Shown: positions 44,375 to 53,628 of the stretch, in pieces
Layout: each line of letters starts with the position of its first letter
How positions within the stretch are numbered: the stretch's first letter is position 1
Assembly: GCA_016200915.1 (NCBI GenBank)
Contig: JACQDV010000096.1
Coordinates: 61,740-125,739 of the forward strand
Direction of reading: 5' to 3'
Length of the DNA: 64,000 nucleotides
Source: Sphingobacteriales bacterium
Lineage (GTDB): Bacteria; Bacteroidota; Bacteroidia; Chitinophagales; Chitinophagaceae
Translations under genes and position numbers: made by a program
Notes under the pieces: generated by a model
Told to the model about the DNA's origin: nothing
Seen by the model: the letters and a program-made list of their open reading frames with translations, nothing else
Databases searched by the model: none

Positions 44375-45619
44375 TTATTTTTCGGCATGTTTTAAAGAGG
44401 ACAAATATTTAGCGGTTTCTTCAGGATATTTCTTTATTAAGTGTGTACGGATTAATGAAGGGGTTAATACCGATTGGCCCGGCAAAAATACTGCAATAGC
44501 AGTAGAAGCCTGCTTTGGCATATGGCAATCAATACAATTATTTTGTAAAATTTTTTCATCAACTTTTACAGTGCAAAAATTATTATGCTCCTTATTGTGA
44601 CAGCCCATGCATTTTTGAGAAAATACTGTCAATTCATTTTTTTGATTTTGATGCGGGTTATGACAACTAGTGCAGGTTAAACTGTTATTTTGTATAAAAC
44701 ACTGACTAAATTTAAGCAACCCTAACTGGTTGCCGTGAACATCAATATTTGCCGCACTTTGTACTGTTGTATCCCAGGTAAAAAAATCGGATAATTTATC
44801 TCCGGCAACAAAGCTGAAAGAAGGTTTTGTTTTTTGCAGACTTCCTCCATGGCACAGTGCACATAAGTCCAAACTTTGCTGACGGGTAAATTTAGCAGGA
44901 TTGATAATAAATTTTGCGGTGCTATCCTTTGGATGTTGTGTTTGATAATTTACATGCTCAGCAGCCGGACCATGACATCTTTCACAATCAACTCCATATA
45001 TGATGGTCTTTTTATCAAAGTCTTCTCTTGGTACTTCAGGAGGAGAAGTTTTACTGATAAAAGTGGAATGACATTCAAGACAGCGGGAAGTGATGATGCG
45101 TTTAAAAACTGCACGTTCAGGGAAGCCAGGACTATTACACCATTGATGAGCCTGTGTGAAATAGGTGATAGGTAATTGAAATAATTTATTAGTGTCCCAC
45201 CATAAGTAAGTTTGCCCTTTTGTACCAGAGCCGGTTACAATATCAAAAGGATGTCTTTGCCTTTCTTTAATACCAAAATACTCAACCTGGAAAAAACCGC
45301 TGTCTGTTTTTTCTATTGCGGTATAACTTCCATTATCATAAGGAAAGAAATTACTGCCGGGTTCAAAATTTCCTTTAATGCTTTTTGCAGTGGGTAATTC
45401 AGAAGTGTGATAATGAGCTGTGTTAATATGCGTATCGTAAATGTTTTTATGGCAGCTCTTACAGGATTCAGAACCGGCGAAATCTTTATACTCAATTTTT
45501 TTTTCGCTACCTGTTTCTTTTTTATCCATACACATGGTAAGAAAGAAAACAGCACAAACAATTAAAGACGATGTTATAATTGTTCTGCTTTTAATTAGTA
45601 TGGCAACAATCTTTTTCAT
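44375..45619 (-). CDS. Heptaheme c-type cytochrome
   Basis: The start was set at the ATG at 45619; the longer frame uses a TTG at 45682 inside the upstream terminator. The product is 414 residues with a hydrophobic leader (SSLIVCAVFFLTMCMDK), either a lipoprotein or an anchored protein. Seven CxxCH heme motifs are visible: CKSCH, CLECH, CERCH, CALCH, CTSCH, CMGCH and CIDCH. The pattern is of the cytochrome c554/NapC-related multiheme type, with extra His residues for distal ligation. It should carry electrons in the periplasm. It heads the run that continues with FG-GAP, GH30 and two GH144 genes, an unexpected place for a multiheme cytochrome. Confidence 0.88.
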   Translation of the reverse strand: MKKIVAILIKSRTIITSSLIVCAVFFLTMCMDKKETGSEKKIEYKDFAGSESCKSCHKNIYDTHINTAHYHTSELPTAKSIKGNFEPGSNFFPYDNGSYTAIEKTDSGFFQVEYFGIKERQRHPFDIVTGSGTKGQTYLWWDTNKLFQLPITYFTQAHQWCNSPGFPERAVFKRIITSRCLECHSTFISKTSPPEVPREDFDKKTIIYGVDCERCHGPAAEHVNYQTQHPKDSTAKFIINPAKFTRQQSLDLCALCHGGSLQKTKPSFSFVAGDKLSDFFTWDTTVQSAANIDVHGNQLGLLKFSQCFIQNNSLTCTSCHNPHQNQKNELTVFSQKCMGCHNKEHNNFCTVKVDEKILQNNCIDCHMPKQASTAIAVFLPGQSVLTPSLIRTHLIKKYPEETAKYLSSLKHAEK

Positions 45620-45663
45620 GATATCATTACTAATCTGAAGATGCCGTAAAATCAAGTAATATG

Positions 45664-45694
45664 AGAAAAAAGGGTTGCACAATTGGCAACCCTT
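45664..45694 (-). terminator. Rho-independent terminator of the sigma-FecR-SusCD operon
   Basis: Read on the minus strand, this is a perfect 9-bp stem AAGGGTTGC / GCAACCCTT (45686-45694 with 45670-45678) with a 7-base loop, followed directly by a T-run. It lies 23 bp past the stop of the LamG lipoprotein gene and 45 bp before the cytochrome start. Confidence 0.85.
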
Positions 45695-45716
45695 AATTTA
45701 TGACCCAAAACTACTG

Positions 45717-46586
45717 CTAAAGTTTGCTGTTAAACAGTGCCTGCACTTCAGATGCCGAAAGTGCTTTACCGTATAACCTGAACTGGTCAAGCGAACCAGG
45801 GAATGATTTGATCCAGTCATCACCCGGGCCATCTAATCCGGCATGTTTATTCCAACCCCCAATTACCAGGTTTGATACATTGCTCAAATTGAAATTAAGT
45901 GCTCCACTTAATCCATCAAGCTTGGTTGCATCTTTAGATAATCCTGTTAATGCTTGTCCATCTATATAAGTTGTAAGTGTAGAAGTGGAAGCATCATATA
46001 CAAATGCCATGTGATGCCATTGCTGATCATATATTTTTGGTATCCTGTCTTTATTATGAAAGACAAACCAGTTATCCTTAATAGCTAAGGTTACAGCTGC
46101 TGAATCAGCAGTTGAACCGGCACCTGTATGGTCAAACAATAAGAAGATACCACTGTTATGCCAGAAATCTTTATCAAACAATGACATTACAAATTGGGGA
46201 CCATCGGCAGATTGCGGAACACCGGTTTCCTTTTCCCAAAATGCCATAGTCATGCTGGATGATTTTGCAAAATCATTGGCTGAAGGATATTTAATTGCCG
46301 GGCCACTTAATCCTTTACCCTGTACAGCTTTTCCATTTATACCGGTAACAGATGTTAAAGGGTTACTGGAAGGGAAATTAGCCCTGATGCTGTCAACTGC
46401 ATTCATTAAGGGATTGGTGGTAGTACCATCAAATGCTGCATAAAATTTTAATGGGCCACCCGGAGGGTTGGCATCCTGCGGGTAATCACCCAATGCAGGA
46501 CGGCTTAGTTTTTTACAGGCCGACCCTAATACTAAGATCGCTATAAAGAAAGCTGCGGCTTTGATAATTCTAATTGAATAATTCAT
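45717..46586 (-). CDS. LamG/concanavalin-A-like lipoprotein, SusE/F-position
   Basis: A 289-residue protein with lipobox leader ILVLGSACKKLSR. The mature part is one LamG-type jelly roll: MTMAFWEKETG, GIFLLFDHTG, QWHHMAFVYDASTSTLTTYI (the WHHxAxxxD signature), GWNKHAGLDG and SLDQFRLYGKALSASEVQAL. It has no catalytic residues of GH16. Its place after SusC and SusD corresponds to SusE/SusF-type surface glycan-binding proteins, so it probably helps bind the polymer at the cell surface. It is the last gene of the operon before the terminator. Confidence 0.87.
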   Translation of the reverse strand: MNYSIRIIKAAAFFIAILVLGSACKKLSRPALGDYPQDANPPGGPLKFYAAFDGTTTNPLMNAVDSIRANFPSSNPLTSVTGINGKAVQGKGLSGPAIKYPSANDFAKSSSMTMAFWEKETGVPQSADGPQFVMSLFDKDFWHNSGIFLLFDHTGAGSTADSAAVTLAIKDNWFVFHNKDRIPKIYDQQWHHMAFVYDASTSTLTTYIDGQALTGLSKDATKLDGLSGALNFNLSNVSNLVIGGWNKHAGLDGPGDDWIKSFPGSLDQFRLYGKALSASEVQALFNSKL

Positions 46587-46622
46587 TGTTACACTTTTTT
46601 AAATGATGTAATTAAAATTTTA

Positions 46623-48212
46623 TTACCATTCAGGGTTTTGCTTCAAAACGCCGCCGGATAAATCAATTATTTTTTGAGGAATAGGATAGTAACGACACCT
46701 GTTGGTATAACCGAGGCTACTTAAATTACTGATTGCATCGCCCCATCTTACTAAATCGTGGAAACGATAACCTTCCATTGCAAATTCCCAACGTCGCTCG
46801 TTCTTGATAGCTGTACGCATTTGCGATTGACTGGTGAAAGCAATATGAGGTAAAGAACTACCAGTGCCTCTTGCTCTTGCACGAATTAATTCAAGCATTG
46901 CTTCTGCTGTAGCCCCATCACCTAATTCATTGGCGGCCTCTGCTTTCATTAATATAACATCAGCATAGCGGAATATGCGGTGATTGATCCAGTCTGCACC
47001 ACCGGAAGGTCCTATCTCACCAGTGAATTTTCTCATTTCCGGATCAGAATAAACTTTCTTACTCCAGTATGGTTGATCTAATGCTGTACCCGGATTGTAG
47101 GCTGGTAATGTAGCGCCATAACCACCCTGGTCAGGACCACCATCAGACTGACCAGAATATAATATTGTCATTCTTTTTCTGGGATCGGTGTTATCCCAGT
47201 CGGTTTCCAATTTTTGAGTTGGAGTGTTCCATCCCCATCCCAGATTCCAATCATTGGTAGCACCACCCCGGCGAACATTCTGAGAAGTACCCCATTGAAC
47301 ACCATTGTAATTGGTTCCATCTTTACCAATGTTTGCCTGCATTTCAAAAATTGATTCGGGACCATTTTTACCATTGCCATTTAATCCATCCTTCCATATA
47401 TCTGTAAACTTTGTAGAAAGAGAATACTGCCCGGAATTAATAACTGCATTGCAAAGCTGAAGCACAGCCTGGTAGTGAGTTGAAGGAGTTCCAATACCTA
47501 TACCAGCAACACCAGCACGGTACATATGTGTTTGAGCCCATAATGTATTGGCAGCACCTCTTGTTAAACGTCCTGGGTAGGTATTGACACCACCAACAGC
47601 CCATGATAATGGGAGATATTGAACCGCTTTAGCAAGGTCTTTGTCGATTAAAGCATAAATTGAATCTACCGGTGATTTAGCCCTGATCCCATCCGCTGAT
47701 TTGGTGTAATAGAAATCTATTTTAGGTACTTCACCGTAGGCTTTTACTAATTCAAAAAAAGAATAAGCTCTAAAGAAATAAGCCTCACCCACATTCCTAA
47801 GCGACGCATCGTCGGTGACTTTCAATGAATCTGCAAAGTAGATTTCCCTATTGGTAAGATTGATCATATAATAGTGATCATTCCAATAAGTATTAGTAGC
47901 CCAATCATCTTTAGTGTACTGGAATGTTTCAAATTCAGCATTAATCTCCGCTCCATCTGTAGTACTACTTCCTTTTTGAGCATCATCATCACGAATACTA
48001 TTGAAATCAAGCCATGGTAATGTTGAGAAACCCGCATAAGATCTTAATGTATTATATAAACCAAGACTTTGTGCTTCTAATGTTCCCTGGTTTAAATCAC
48101 CAAGTGTGGCAGTTAACGGTTTCCTGTCAAGAAACTTTTTACAGCCGTTGATAACGATTAGCATGGGGATGATCAGGATTAAGCCCCAGGTTATTTTAAT
48201 TAGTTTTTTCAT
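46623..48212 (-). CDS. RagB/SusD-family nutrient-binding lipoprotein
   Basis: A 529-residue protein with lipobox leader IPMLIVINGCKKFLDRKPL, the usual SusD mature start. TPR-type helices follow (NVGEAYFFRAYSFFELVKAYG). The C-terminal region HRIFRYADVILMKAEAANELG then FAMEGYRFHDLVRWGDA is the classical PF07980 SusD signature. It pairs with the SusC at 48238-51651, located 25 bp upstream, and supplies the surface lid for oligosaccharide import. It is more canonical than the SusD-like_2 protein at 30703-32145. Confidence 0.94.
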   Translation of the reverse strand: MKKLIKITWGLILIIPMLIVINGCKKFLDRKPLTATLGDLNQGTLEAQSLGLYNTLRSYAGFSTLPWLDFNSIRDDDAQKGSSTTDGAEINAEFETFQYTKDDWATNTYWNDHYYMINLTNREIYFADSLKVTDDASLRNVGEAYFFRAYSFFELVKAYGEVPKIDFYYTKSADGIRAKSPVDSIYALIDKDLAKAVQYLPLSWAVGGVNTYPGRLTRGAANTLWAQTHMYRAGVAGIGIGTPSTHYQAVLQLCNAVINSGQYSLSTKFTDIWKDGLNGNGKNGPESIFEMQANIGKDGTNYNGVQWGTSQNVRRGGATNDWNLGWGWNTPTQKLETDWDNTDPRKRMTILYSGQSDGGPDQGGYGATLPAYNPGTALDQPYWSKKVYSDPEMRKFTGEIGPSGGADWINHRIFRYADVILMKAEAANELGDGATAEAMLELIRARARGTGSSLPHIAFTSQSQMRTAIKNERRWEFAMEGYRFHDLVRWGDAISNLSSLGYTNRCRYYPIPQKIIDLSGGVLKQNPEW

Positions 48213-48237
48213 ATCTTAAAAATTTAAGCTTTAATAA

Positions 48238-51200
48238 TTAAAAAGTTACATTTAAACCCATTGTTGTAACCACGGGGATTGCACCTCCAGCATTATCATA
48301 TCCAAATGCTGTTCCGTCACCACCATATTCTGCTGTATAACCATAATTATTTTTCCAGGTTTTCATGTTTTGTACGTTAACAAAAATTCTCAGATTTTTA
48401 ATTTTATATTTTGATATAAGTTTCTGATCAAAGTTGTATCCCAACTGAAGATTCCTGATTCGGAAATAACTACCGTCTTCGATATTGTAAGTGGAACCGT
48501 TATAATTAAAGCGATGAGCCTGGCTGATTATTGGAACCCAGTTGGATGTACCTGCACCATGCCATCTGTCAATCTTGTCGGCAGAATAGTTAACACGCTG
48601 GAATGGTGATTCTAACGATCCCCAGGTTCTGAAAATTTGGTTACCATATACACCACCCATATCAACACTTAATGATAATCCTTTGTAGTTTAAAGTAATA
48701 TTGGTACCGTATGTAAATTTGGGTGTTGGGTTTCCAATTACAGTTCTGTCATCCGGAGTGATAACGCCATCACCATTTACATCTTTAAATTTAAAATCAC
48801 CAGGGCCATAAGAACCCACTGCAGAAGCCACTGGAGATTTTAAGACATCAGCATAACTTTGATAGATACCTTCAACTACGTAGCCATAAAAGGATCCAAT
48901 CGGTTGTCCAACGAGTGTTCTGCTTTCTGCCGAACCGTTATTTTGGAAGCCTCTTATGATAACACCACCAGGAAGATCCGGAGACAGGCTAAGTACTTTA
49001 TTTTTAAGGAAAGTAATATTACCCGCCAGATTAACAGAAAAATCTCTGTTGATATTTTGGTTCCATGATGCCGTAAACTCTTCTCCCCAATTTTTCAGGC
49101 TACCACCATTTGTTAATTCATCTTTTAAACCTAAAGCTCCCAAGCTTATATAAGTCATTAAGTCTTTGGTTGTTTTATTAAAATAATTTGCTTCAAAATG
49201 GAGTCTGTTTTTAAAAGCATTTAATTCAACCCCAATTTCACCTCGATGTACTGTTTCCCAATGCAAATTATTACTTACCTTATAAGCATCCTGGGCTGCA
49301 TTGAAAATATTCGTTCCAAAGACAGCATTTGTTCCTGTAAGTAGATTTGGGTAATAGGGGTAATAATTATTACGATCATTTACATTAGGAGTACTTTGAT
49401 TACCCAATACTCCGTAAGAACCTTTTAGTTTTACAAAATCAAAGATTTTTTGTGATTGCATGAAATCCTCTTTACTTAACTCCCAGGCAGCACCTACTGC
49501 CCAAAAAGCCTGGAGACGGTTGTTTGGAGGGAGCTGAGAAGATGCATCATCTCTAATTGAAGCGTTTAAATAATACTTCCCTTTATAGTTGTATAGAATC
49601 CTTCCAAGTAATGAAACTGTTGAATATTCACCCTGAAATGAATTGGTGTTTGTAGGATCTACCACAGCACCGAATCCGTTACTAACATACCAGAACCTTT
49701 TATCGTTAGGTATGGGGAGACTTGTTGCTTCTGTTCCTTGTCTCACCAGTGTTTGCCTTTGAAACTCTCCAAAATAATAGGTTGTAAAACCCCCCATTGC
49801 AGTTATATTATGATCTCCAAATGACTTTTTGAAGGTTAGGATTTCATCTTGTTGAAACTTTCTGTAGTCATTATCATTTTCCTGCAAGCTGGTTCTGCTG
49901 CTATACAAATACGGTGAATTTATTAAGGGGTCATAAGCATAATAAAGAGGCGTGTATTGTCTCTTGTTTATATTGCTGATATCAGCATAGAAAGTAGAAC
50001 GGAAATTAAAATACTTGAGGAAATTCAATTCCGCATAAACACTTCCTACATATCTGTATTCCATATTTATGACCTTATCCCATTCATTTTGTACCCGGAG
50101 TAACGGGTTAACAACGCCGGAATTTTGCAATGCGTTATCCAAACCAGAGTAGATATTTCTTGTTACACTATCGCCACTGTAAGGATCTTGTAGTTTAAAT
50201 GATTTTGTTGCAGCTGAAATTTGTGGCATTACTTTACGTGCATCGTCCAGAATAGATGTCGCATCATAAGGATATTTAATACGGGTAGTATTAAATACCA
50301 CACCTACTTTTAGTGCTTTACTTAATTTAAATTCATCATTAAATGATAACTGAAGTTTTTCCAGTTGTTCTTTTTTAATGATTCCTTCATCTTTTGTATA
50401 GCCAAATCCAAGAGTAAATCTGTTTTTCTCAGTACTTCCGGAAACGCTTAGGTTATTCGTATTAAATTTACCGGTTCTGGTTACAGCATCAATCCAGTCT
50501 GTATTGGCAGTTAATGCTGAATAATCAGGAGTAGCTACTCCATTATTAGCATTTTCTTCTGCAAACAATGTTGCGAAGGTAGCGGCATCAGCTAATTTAA
50601 TTTTATCAACTAATTTCTTAAAACCAAATGTTGTGTTGAAGTTTACGACTACCTGTCCTGCTTTAGCTTTTTTGGTAGTAATGGCGATAACACCTGTGGC
50701 ACCTTTAACACCAAAGATGGCCAGTGAAGAAGGGTCTTTTAATATTTCAATTGATTCAATATCGTTTGGATTCAGGTAATCAATATTATCATTGAAAATA
50801 CCATCCACTACATACAACGGGTGTACCTGGCCGATACTTACAGTACCTCTGATACGGATATCAGGAGCCTGACCAGGAGTACCGTTATTAACTACAGATA
50901 AGCCGGCTACTTTTCCCTGCAGGGATGCTACAGGATTGGTATTTGGTTTGTCAGCTACTTCTTTACCACTTATTTTTACGATTGATCCGGTAAGATCTCT
51001 TTTACTTGCTTGGCCATAACCAATTACCACTACTTCATCCAATTTCTTGGTAGAAAGTTTTAATGAAGCATTTACCGTAGATCTGCCACTCACACCTATT
51101 TCAACTGTTTCGTATCCTACAGCGGAAATAATGAGTGTTGCGTTGTCGGGTACTAATAAAGAGAAGCCACCAGCAGCATCTGTAACAGTACCACCTTTGG

Positions 51201-51651
51201 TGCCTTTAATAACTACACTGGCTCCTGCAATACCATCACCTGTTTCGGATGTTACACGGCCCGTAATTCGCATGTCGGGTGCAATTGCCTTTAATGAATA
51301 AATTACAACAAGGTTTGAACCAATAAGCTTATAACCCAGGTCTTTTCCTGCAAGTAGTTTGGGCATAAATTCACTTAATTCTGCATTGGTAGTTTCAATG
51401 CTAACTTTATCACGCAGCCCTTTTATGTCGCTGTTGTAAAGAAAGCGGTAAGCACCTTGTTTTTCGATTGCCTTCAGAACCTTTGTGATTTCTGTCTGGT
51501 CCATCTTAAGGCTGATCCTCTGGCCTTTTACGCCGGCAGAAACGTGTAAAGTGCCAATAAGAATTAGAGCAGCAATCATTTTCATAATCAGTAGAAGTTT
51601 TGTACTCTGCCGGAGGTTACTTTCCCCAAGCGTTAGTCTGGATTTTTTCAT
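48238..51651 (-). CDS. SusC/RagA TonB-linked transporter with STN signalling domain
   Basis: An 1137-residue protein. After a long leader (to about residue 42) comes an STN domain (about 44-115: LKMDQTEITKVLKAIEKQG, YKLIGSNLVVIYS). A carboxypeptidase-D-like domain follows (about 128-205), then the plug with LKDPSSLAIFGVKGATGVIA and a barrel ending TMGLNVTF. The STN domain contacts FecR-type anti-sigma factors. With the FecR and ECF sigma genes directly upstream, this is a trans-envelope signalling transporter that senses its own substrate. It pairs with the SusD at 46623-48212. Confidence 0.95.
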   Translation of the reverse strand: MKKSRLTLGESNLRQSTKLLLIMKMIAALILIGTLHVSAGVKGQRISLKMDQTEITKVLKAIEKQGAYRFLYNSDIKGLRDKVSIETTNAELSEFMPKLLAGKDLGYKLIGSNLVVIYSLKAIAPDMRITGRVTSETGDGIAGASVVIKGTKGGTVTDAAGGFSLLVPDNATLIISAVGYETVEIGVSGRSTVNASLKLSTKKLDEVVVIGYGQASKRDLTGSIVKISGKEVADKPNTNPVASLQGKVAGLSVVNNGTPGQAPDIRIRGTVSIGQVHPLYVVDGIFNDNIDYLNPNDIESIEILKDPSSLAIFGVKGATGVIAITTKKAKAGQVVVNFNTTFGFKKLVDKIKLADAATFATLFAEENANNGVATPDYSALTANTDWIDAVTRTGKFNTNNLSVSGSTEKNRFTLGFGYTKDEGIIKKEQLEKLQLSFNDEFKLSKALKVGVVFNTTRIKYPYDATSILDDARKVMPQISAATKSFKLQDPYSGDSVTRNIYSGLDNALQNSGVVNPLLRVQNEWDKVINMEYRYVGSVYAELNFLKYFNFRSTFYADISNINKRQYTPLYYAYDPLINSPYLYSSRTSLQENDNDYRKFQQDEILTFKKSFGDHNITAMGGFTTYYFGEFQRQTLVRQGTEATSLPIPNDKRFWYVSNGFGAVVDPTNTNSFQGEYSTVSLLGRILYNYKGKYYLNASIRDDASSQLPPNNRLQAFWAVGAAWELSKEDFMQSQKIFDFVKLKGSYGVLGNQSTPNVNDRNNYYPYYPNLLTGTNAVFGTNIFNAAQDAYKVSNNLHWETVHRGEIGVELNAFKNRLHFEANYFNKTTKDLMTYISLGALGLKDELTNGGSLKNWGEEFTASWNQNINRDFSVNLAGNITFLKNKVLSLSPDLPGGVIIRGFQNNGSAESRTLVGQPIGSFYGYVVEGIYQSYADVLKSPVASAVGSYGPGDFKFKDVNGDGVITPDDRTVIGNPTPKFTYGTNITLNYKGLSLSVDMGGVYGNQIFRTWGSLESPFQRVNYSADKIDRWHGAGTSNWVPIISQAHRFNYNGSTYNIEDGSYFRIRNLQLGYNFDQKLISKYKIKNLRIFVNVQNMKTWKNNYGYTAEYGGDGTAFGYDNAGGAIPVVTTMGLNVTF

Positions 51652-51686
51652 ACTTTTATCATGTTATAAGGGTGATAAATAACGAA

Positions 51687-51782
51687 ACCGGTTAACCATA
51701 TTAAGGAATGCCCGGATTTCTTATTTTGCCTTTGGGGATTCCGCTGCAACGGAGTCCTTTTTTTTACTGGTTGTTAACCGGT
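51687..51782. repeat. Inverted repeat bracketing the susC leader
   Basis: ACCGGTTAAC at 51687-51696 and GTTAACCGGT at 51773-51782 are exact inverses. They bracket most of the 132-bp space between fecR and susC. The second arm touches the fecR stop codon. The bracketed segment contains a separate hairpin with a T8 tract on the plus strand. Confidence 0.7.
51736..51765 (+). terminator. Plus-strand terminator-like hairpin upstream of susC
   Basis: GGATTCCG (51736-51743), loop CTGCAA, CGGAGTCC (51750-51757) with one G-U pair, then eight T (51758-51765). It has intrinsic-terminator form for transcripts moving rightward, but every annotated gene here runs leftward. It could end an antisense RNA from the susC 5' region, or simply be a structured susC leader in the other direction. 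Confidence 0.55.
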
Positions 51783-51783
51783 A

Positions 51784-52887
51784 TTATTTGTTAGTAAAAA
51801 TTTCAACTTCATTATTATTGATTTTGTAATTAAAGTCTCCATTTAGCTTAAGGGCCTCCATTGCTTCAGTAATGGTTTCGTTAACAAAACTTCCTCTGAA
51901 AACAAGCTTTTTAGATTTATCATCCCTAAAGTTTATTTTAACATCATACCATCTTTCTAATTGTACAGCTAAATCATCGAAAGGCATATCTTCAAACGCC
52001 AGCTTGTTCTGTGTCCAGGAAGTTTCTATAACTGACTTATCCAGTTTTGCATAAGTAAAACCGGATATCTTATAATTTTCAACCGGGTTTACTTTCAGTG
52101 CATTATTAACTGGTGATTTTGCACTTATATCCTGGGTTGCCTTTTTTAGAACAGTAATCTTTTCATTGGGATGGAGTAACACTTTCTGATCGGGTTTATC
52201 CAACCGGGTTACTTCAATCAAGCCTCTTACTAAACTTGCCTCTACCGTTTTTTCATCGGGGTATGATTTAACGTTAAAGGCAGTTCCCAATACTTTTATG
52301 TCGATTACATTAGTGTGTACAATAAATGGTCTTTTCGGATCTTTAATTACATCAAAATAAGCTTCACCCTCCAGCACTACTTCACGAAGTGAATTATTGA
52401 AGGTTTTGTAGGTGAGACGACTCCCTGAGTTCAACCAGACTTTTGAACCATCCGGGAGAATAGTGTTTGTTTTAGTGCCGTTAGTAGTTTCAATTTTTTG
52501 TAAGGGTGGAGGCTCTGCAGCCAATACTTTATTGCCGGGTTTCCATATCAAAAAGCCGACTGCAATCATGGTGGCAATCACAGTAACACTTGCTGCTACT
52601 CTGAAAGCCTTGTTTAACAATAAACGCTTATATACCGGTATAATTTGGGGGTCTTCGCTGTTTGCCTCTTCTTTTATTGCGGAAAGAAGATGGGTATTAA
52701 AAATTTCATCTATGTTATCGGGAGTTGATTCTTTAACGGGGTGCTCCCAAAAAGAAGAAAGAGCCTCATAGGTAACCTGGGCATGGGGGTTATTCCCCAG
52801 CACTTCACCGAGTTGTTCAATTTCTTCAGCAGATGCCTCGCCCGATAATTTGCGGGCAATTAATCGCCATAGCAAGTTTTCTTTCAT
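51784..52887 (-). CDS. FecR-family anti-sigma factor
   Basis: A 367-residue protein. A short cytoplasmic N-terminal anti-sigma region (KLSGEASAEEIEQLGEVL) is followed by one membrane helix (about 93-114, AASVTVIATMIAVGFLIW). The periplasmic FecR domain (about 130-230) has TILPDGSKVWLNSGSRLTY, VLEGEAYFDV and VLGTAFNVKSY. The C-terminal DUF4974 domain (about 285-367) contains FEDMPFDDLAVQLERWY. It holds the upstream ECF sigma factor inactive until the STN domain of the following SusC signals substrate. It is placed 59 bp after the sigma gene. Confidence 0.93.
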   Translation of the reverse strand: MKENLLWRLIARKLSGEASAEEIEQLGEVLGNNPHAQVTYEALSSFWEHPVKESTPDNIDEIFNTHLLSAIKEEANSEDPQIIPVYKRLLLNKAFRVAASVTVIATMIAVGFLIWKPGNKVLAAEPPPLQKIETTNGTKTNTILPDGSKVWLNSGSRLTYKTFNNSLREVVLEGEAYFDVIKDPKRPFIVHTNVIDIKVLGTAFNVKSYPDEKTVEASLVRGLIEVTRLDKPDQKVLLHPNEKITVLKKATQDISAKSPVNNALKVNPVENYKISGFTYAKLDKSVIETSWTQNKLAFEDMPFDDLAVQLERWYDVKINFRDDKSKKLVFRGSFVNETITEAMEALKLNGDFNYKINNNEVEIFTNK

Positions 52888-52946
52888 TCGCAGAATTTGG
52901 CTATCTGCTTAAGACAGCTAAATCAAATTAATCTACTAAAGAAACC

Positions 52947-53534
52947 CTAATTTTTTTTGGAAATAAATTCTTTAAGGCGGGATAGGTTCTTAAACTCAAG
53001 GTTAATGGACATGGCAATCCTTTTTACAGCAATGGCCATTTGAGCATCAATAGTGTTTACTGAAAGGCTGAGAATTTCTGCTACTTCCTTATACCGTAAC
53101 CCATCTTCCCGTATCAGTTTAAAAATGATCTTACAGCGGGGAGGAAGTTCATCAATTGCTTTATTTAATTTTTTCAGCATTTCCGAACTTATCATTATTT
53201 GTTCAGGAGTAGCATCATATTCAGCAATATCAATGGAGATATCATCATATGGAGCCGTAGTAATTTCATGTGCCCGTTTGGCAATGTAATTGAGCGAACT
53301 GTTTTTGGTTGCTGTATATAAATAAACTTTTAGATTCTTAATTTCGGTGAGATGAGAGCGGTTGCGCCAGAGATTGATAAATACATCTTCTGTTATTTCT
53401 TCGGCCCGTTCTTTATTCTTGATAAATGCATATGCGAAGTGAAAAAGCTTATTATAAAAGAGATAATACAGCTCTTTAAAAGCCTGTTCATCATTATATA
53501 ACGCTATCCTTTCCTGTAAGGATTGAAGGTCCAT
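52947..53534 (-). CDS. ECF RNA polymerase sigma-70 factor
   Basis: A 195-residue protein. Region 2 (about 20-85) has ELYYLFYNKLFHFAYAFIKN and AEEITEDVFINLWRN. Region 4 (about 125-175) has LPPRCKIIFKLIREDGLRYK and VAEILSLSVNTIDAQM. It has the length and divergence of the Bacteroidota ECF sigma factors that pair with FecR. It is expected to direct transcription of the susC-susD-LamG genes downstream. No clear promoter box for it was found in the 94-bp gap after plsX. Confidence 0.92.
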   Translation of the reverse strand: MDLQSLQERIALYNDEQAFKELYYLFYNKLFHFAYAFIKNKERAEEITEDVFINLWRNRSHLTEIKNLKVYLYTATKNSSLNYIAKRAHEITTAPYDDISIDIAEYDATPEQIMISSEMLKKLNKAIDELPPRCKIIFKLIREDGLRYKEVAEILSLSVNTIDAQMAIAVKRIAMSINLEFKNLSRLKEFISKKN

Positions 53535-53628
53535 CGCAGCAGCAGTTTATAATCGCAGTTAAGAAATCAGTTAACAATTTAGGCTTTCTTATACAAAAAA
53601 CAAGTGACGAAATTTTTTTTGGGGATAA

